Below, one piece after another: positions 61,999-64,000 of a DNA stretch of 64,000 nucleotides. Source of the stretch: Klebsiella sp. WP3-W18-ESBL-02. Its GTDB lineage: Bacteria; Pseudomonadota; Gammaproteobacteria; Enterobacterales; Enterobacteriaceae. Below the pieces are notes generated by a model. It was not told the origin of the DNA. It did not search any database and saw only the letters and a program-made list of their open reading frames with translations. The DNA is taken from the NCBI RefSeq assembly GCF_014168815.1, contig NZ_AP021972.1:4836001-4900000 (forward strand), in the 5' to 3' direction. The stretch's first letter is position 1. The number at the start of each line of letters is the position of its first letter. The translations under genes and the position numbers were made by a program.

Positions 61999-64000
61999 TC
62001 ACGAGAAATACTGCTGTAACAGCGGGGCGTTATCGCTATCGTGGTTCGACGGCGGTGGCACAACCGCCTGACTGCGGAACGGAATCACCTGCGCGCGGCC
62101 GTCGACCTTCACAATCTGATAGAACTGCGGCAGGTTAAAGTTGATAAAGCTTGAGCCGTAGGTAAAGCGATCGTGCGACGACGAGTAGAAGCGGCTGACA
62201 TCGCGCACCAACTCCTCTTTGCTGCCCTCGCAGTGGTGATACACCTCGGCACGGTTGCTTTCGTCGAGAATATAGATATTAAAGCCCTGGTCCTCACCCG
62301 ACTCTTCAAAGAAGAACTGGATAATCCCTTCGCTGGCAAAACCGTCGACCACCGGCGGTAATTCCACATGGTTAGTCTCAACCTGTACCGACAGGCCGTG
62401 AAGCTTGTTGTGCGAAATGGCGCCGTAGAACTCGATGGCGTTTTCCAGCTTCTGCACCGACACGTTCAGACGTTCAAAGAACAGGCCCCAGGTCTGGCCG
62501 GAGACGCGCAGCGCTTTAAAACGCCCGGTTTCCTGACGGGTGCTGGAGAGGCGCAGTTCAATGCATTCAGACACCAGCTGCTGTACGCGAGTACGAATAA
62601 GACCGCGCAGATGCTGGCTGTAGCAGAACACTTCCACGCTATCCGGCGGCGCGGCGTCCTGGTGCATTTTGCCCAGAATGGTTTTCAGCGCTTCAATCAT
62701 CGCCTGCTCGCCGTTGAAGTGCAGGGTACGCACTTCGTTCCACGAGTTGCGGTACAGCAGATCGACGCTGCCAACCAGGCATTTCTGGTCTTCGCCAAAG
62801 CTAAAGGTGTCGAGCTTACGGAAGTCGAAATGCACCACCTGATTGCGGAAGGCCGCCGTCGGGTCGTACTCGAGGTTGACGATAATCGCCAGATGGCGAA
62901 TTTCGCACGGGCTGTACAACGCTTTCGGCGTTGGCGCCGGCAGGCGCAGCGGGAAGTGGTGCGACACGTCAGCAACCATTTCCTGCAGTTTCGCCAGATC
63001 AACAATACCGTTGCCCTTAATAAACAGGCGCGTACGCGAGGTCAACAGTCCGTTAAACCAGGCCCAGGCCACCAGCTTGTTGAGATAGCGGTTATATTCG
63101 AGCGGCTGATGGCTGACTATCGATTCCATGTTCGGCGCGCGGTTATAAAGATACCAGCCCGTACGGTTGGCGCGCCCCGGCGGCACATAGATAAAGGTCA
63201 GATTCGGCTCGGAAAGATCCGGGGAGATCTGTGGGTTCACCAGCGTCACTTTACCCGGCAGCGCTTCAAACGCGGCGTACAGTTTACGCGTCAGCACGCC
63301 GATATCCTGCGGGCTGGCGGAAACGCTGAGGTTGTTACGGCGCGCAAAGCGGATCAGATTACGGTAGCTCTGCATCATGGCATCGAGCAGCTCGTTGTGC
63401 GCTTCACGCACCTGATCGATTTTCCAGTTGGCGCGGTTGTCGAGCATCGCCAGGCGTTCTTCGCTCCAGCCCCACTCTTTCACCAATTGCCCAACCACCT
63501 CACGACGCCAGCCGACGCAGGCGCGCTCGCGGCTAAGCTTTTCGCACACTTTGAGGTAGAAGCAACGGCGGACGAGATCGAGACGGGTTTCGTCGTCGAT
63601 CGCCTTCAGGTATTCGGTCACGCGCTCCAGCATCATGCAGTAGGCATCAAGACCGAAGGAGACGATCTCGCCGTCGTGCAGACGCTGCTTGATGTCTTTC
63701 GCCAGCAGGCGCGTATTGGGGTATTCCCAGGAGTAGGCTTCCAGCAGCAGGGTTTTCAGCACCGCTTTATACGGCGAGTCGATACTCTTATACAGCTGCC
63801 ACAGGCTGGCACCAAAGTACTCTTCGGCAGAGAGCGAGCTCAATCCACCGAGGTCAAGCCATTCGTTCGGCGTCAACACGCCCTGGGCGTAGAGGGTCAT
63901 CACATAGTCGTCGTAATGATCTTCTTCTTCGCACGGCACCATATTCCACAGAATACGCTTGCCCGCCAGGCGTACCGCCGTACGGTAGAATTCGTCGAGC
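61999..64000 (-). CDS. cyaA: Adenylate cyclase, 5' end outside window
   Basis: Class I adenylate cyclase making cAMP for CRP. 666 residues plus part of a codon are in the window; the E. coli protein has 848, so about 180 N-terminal residues, including the GSTSSVGQ-type nucleotidyl-transfer motif, lie beyond the right edge. The first complete codons read [13 protein letters not shown]. The visible part includes conserved catalytic-domain blocks ([22 protein letters not shown]) and the C-terminal regulatory domain with the CEIRHLAII segment phosphorylated in relatives. Ends APLLQQYFS. The CRP-dependent udp promoter is also in this window. Confidence 0.98.
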   Translation of the reverse strand, partial: LDEFYRTAVRLAGKRILWNMVPCEEEDHYDDYVMTLYAQGVLTPNEWLDLGGLSSLSAEEYFGASLWQLYKSIDSPYKAVLKTLLLEAYSWEYPNTRLLAKDIKQRLHDGEIVSFGLDAYCMMLERVTEYLKAIDDETRLDLVRRCFYLKVCEKLSRERACVGWRREVVGQLVKEWGWSEERLAMLDNRANWKIDQVREAHNELLDAMMQSYRNLIRFARRNNLSVSASPQDIGVLTRKLYAAFEALPGKVTLVNPQISPDLSEPNLTFIYVPPGRANRTGWYLYNRAPNMESIVSHQPLEYNRYLNKLVAWAWFNGLLTSRTRLFIKGNGIVDLAKLQEMVADVSHHFPLRLPAPTPKALYSPCEIRHLAIIVNLEYDPTAAFRNQVVHFDFRKLDTFSFGEDQKCLVGSVDLLYRNSWNEVRTLHFNGEQAMIEALKTILGKMHQDAAPPDSVEVFCYSQHLRGLIRTRVQQLVSECIELRLSSTRQETGRFKALRVSGQTWGLFFERLNVSVQKLENAIEFYGAISHNKLHGLSVQVETNHVELPPVVDGFASEGIIQFFFEESGEDQGFNIYILDESNRAEVYHHCEGSKEELVRDVSRFYSSSHDRFTYGSSFINFNLPQFYQIVKVDGRAQVIPFRSQAVVPPPSNHDSDNAPLLQQYFS

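Overview
The window is a chromosomal segment from a member of the Enterobacteriaceae. Nearly every protein is full length and very close to its Escherichia coli K-12 counterpart. The 16S variable regions, the protein substitutions and the REP-type palindromes suggest a non-Escherichia genus of the Enterobacter/Kosakonia/Klebsiella/Leclercia type; I cannot name a species from sequence alone. Gene density is high, and almost all of the window is core genome lying near the replication origin in this family.

Layout, left to right. (1) 1-12.9 kb, minus strand: the transcription/translation block, read from the right as thrU-tyrU-glyT-thrT-tufB, secE-nusG, rplKA, rplJL, rpoB and rpoC (rpoC is cut by the left edge). 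Promoters, the L10 leader and the rplL-rpoB attenuator are visible. (2) 13.3-16.3 kb: coaA (+), then murB-birA (-). (3) 16.4-21.9 kb: a complete rRNA operon on the minus strand (16S, tRNA-Glu, 23S, 5S) with P1/P2 promoters, boxA sites and a terminator. (4) 21.9-25.9 kb: pepQ-yigZ-trkH-hemG (-). (5) 26-29.5 kb: fadBA (+) with a FadR operator. (6) 29.6-43.8 kb: fre, ubiD, rfaH (+), tatD, tatABC, ubiE-ubiJ-ubiB, rmuC, udp, a dienelactone-hydrolase gene (+) and metE. (7) 43.9-61.9 kb: metR (+), yigM, yigL, pldB, rhtB (+), an extra Rpn-type nuclease gene (+), rhtC, recQ, pldA, yigI (+), rarD (+), corA, uvrD, yigB-xerC-yigA-dapF-lptM and cyaY (+). (8) 62-64 kb: the C-terminal three quarters of cyaA (-), cut by the right edge.

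Main points of interest. First, the rRNA operon joins two neighbourhoods that are far apart in E. coli K-12: its 16S side is flanked by hemG (as in rrnA), while its 5S side is flanked by murB and its spacer carries tRNA-Glu (as in rrnB). The roughly 130 kb that lies between rrnA and rrnB in K-12 is absent here. This implies an rrn-mediated rearrangement, a different ancestral order, or a join error in assembly. Second, the only clear accessory gene is a Rpn (recombination-promoting nuclease / YhgA-like) gene inserted between rhtB and rhtC. It has a well-placed internal ribosome-binding site and in-frame ATG that could make a 57-residue C-terminal product, like the intragenic antitoxins reported for Rpn proteins. 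Third, there is a short leader ORF with a strong hairpin upstream of corA, and an unexplained 11-bp inverted repeat at the start of yigM.

I found no prophage, insertion sequence, CRISPR array or wholly new system in this window.
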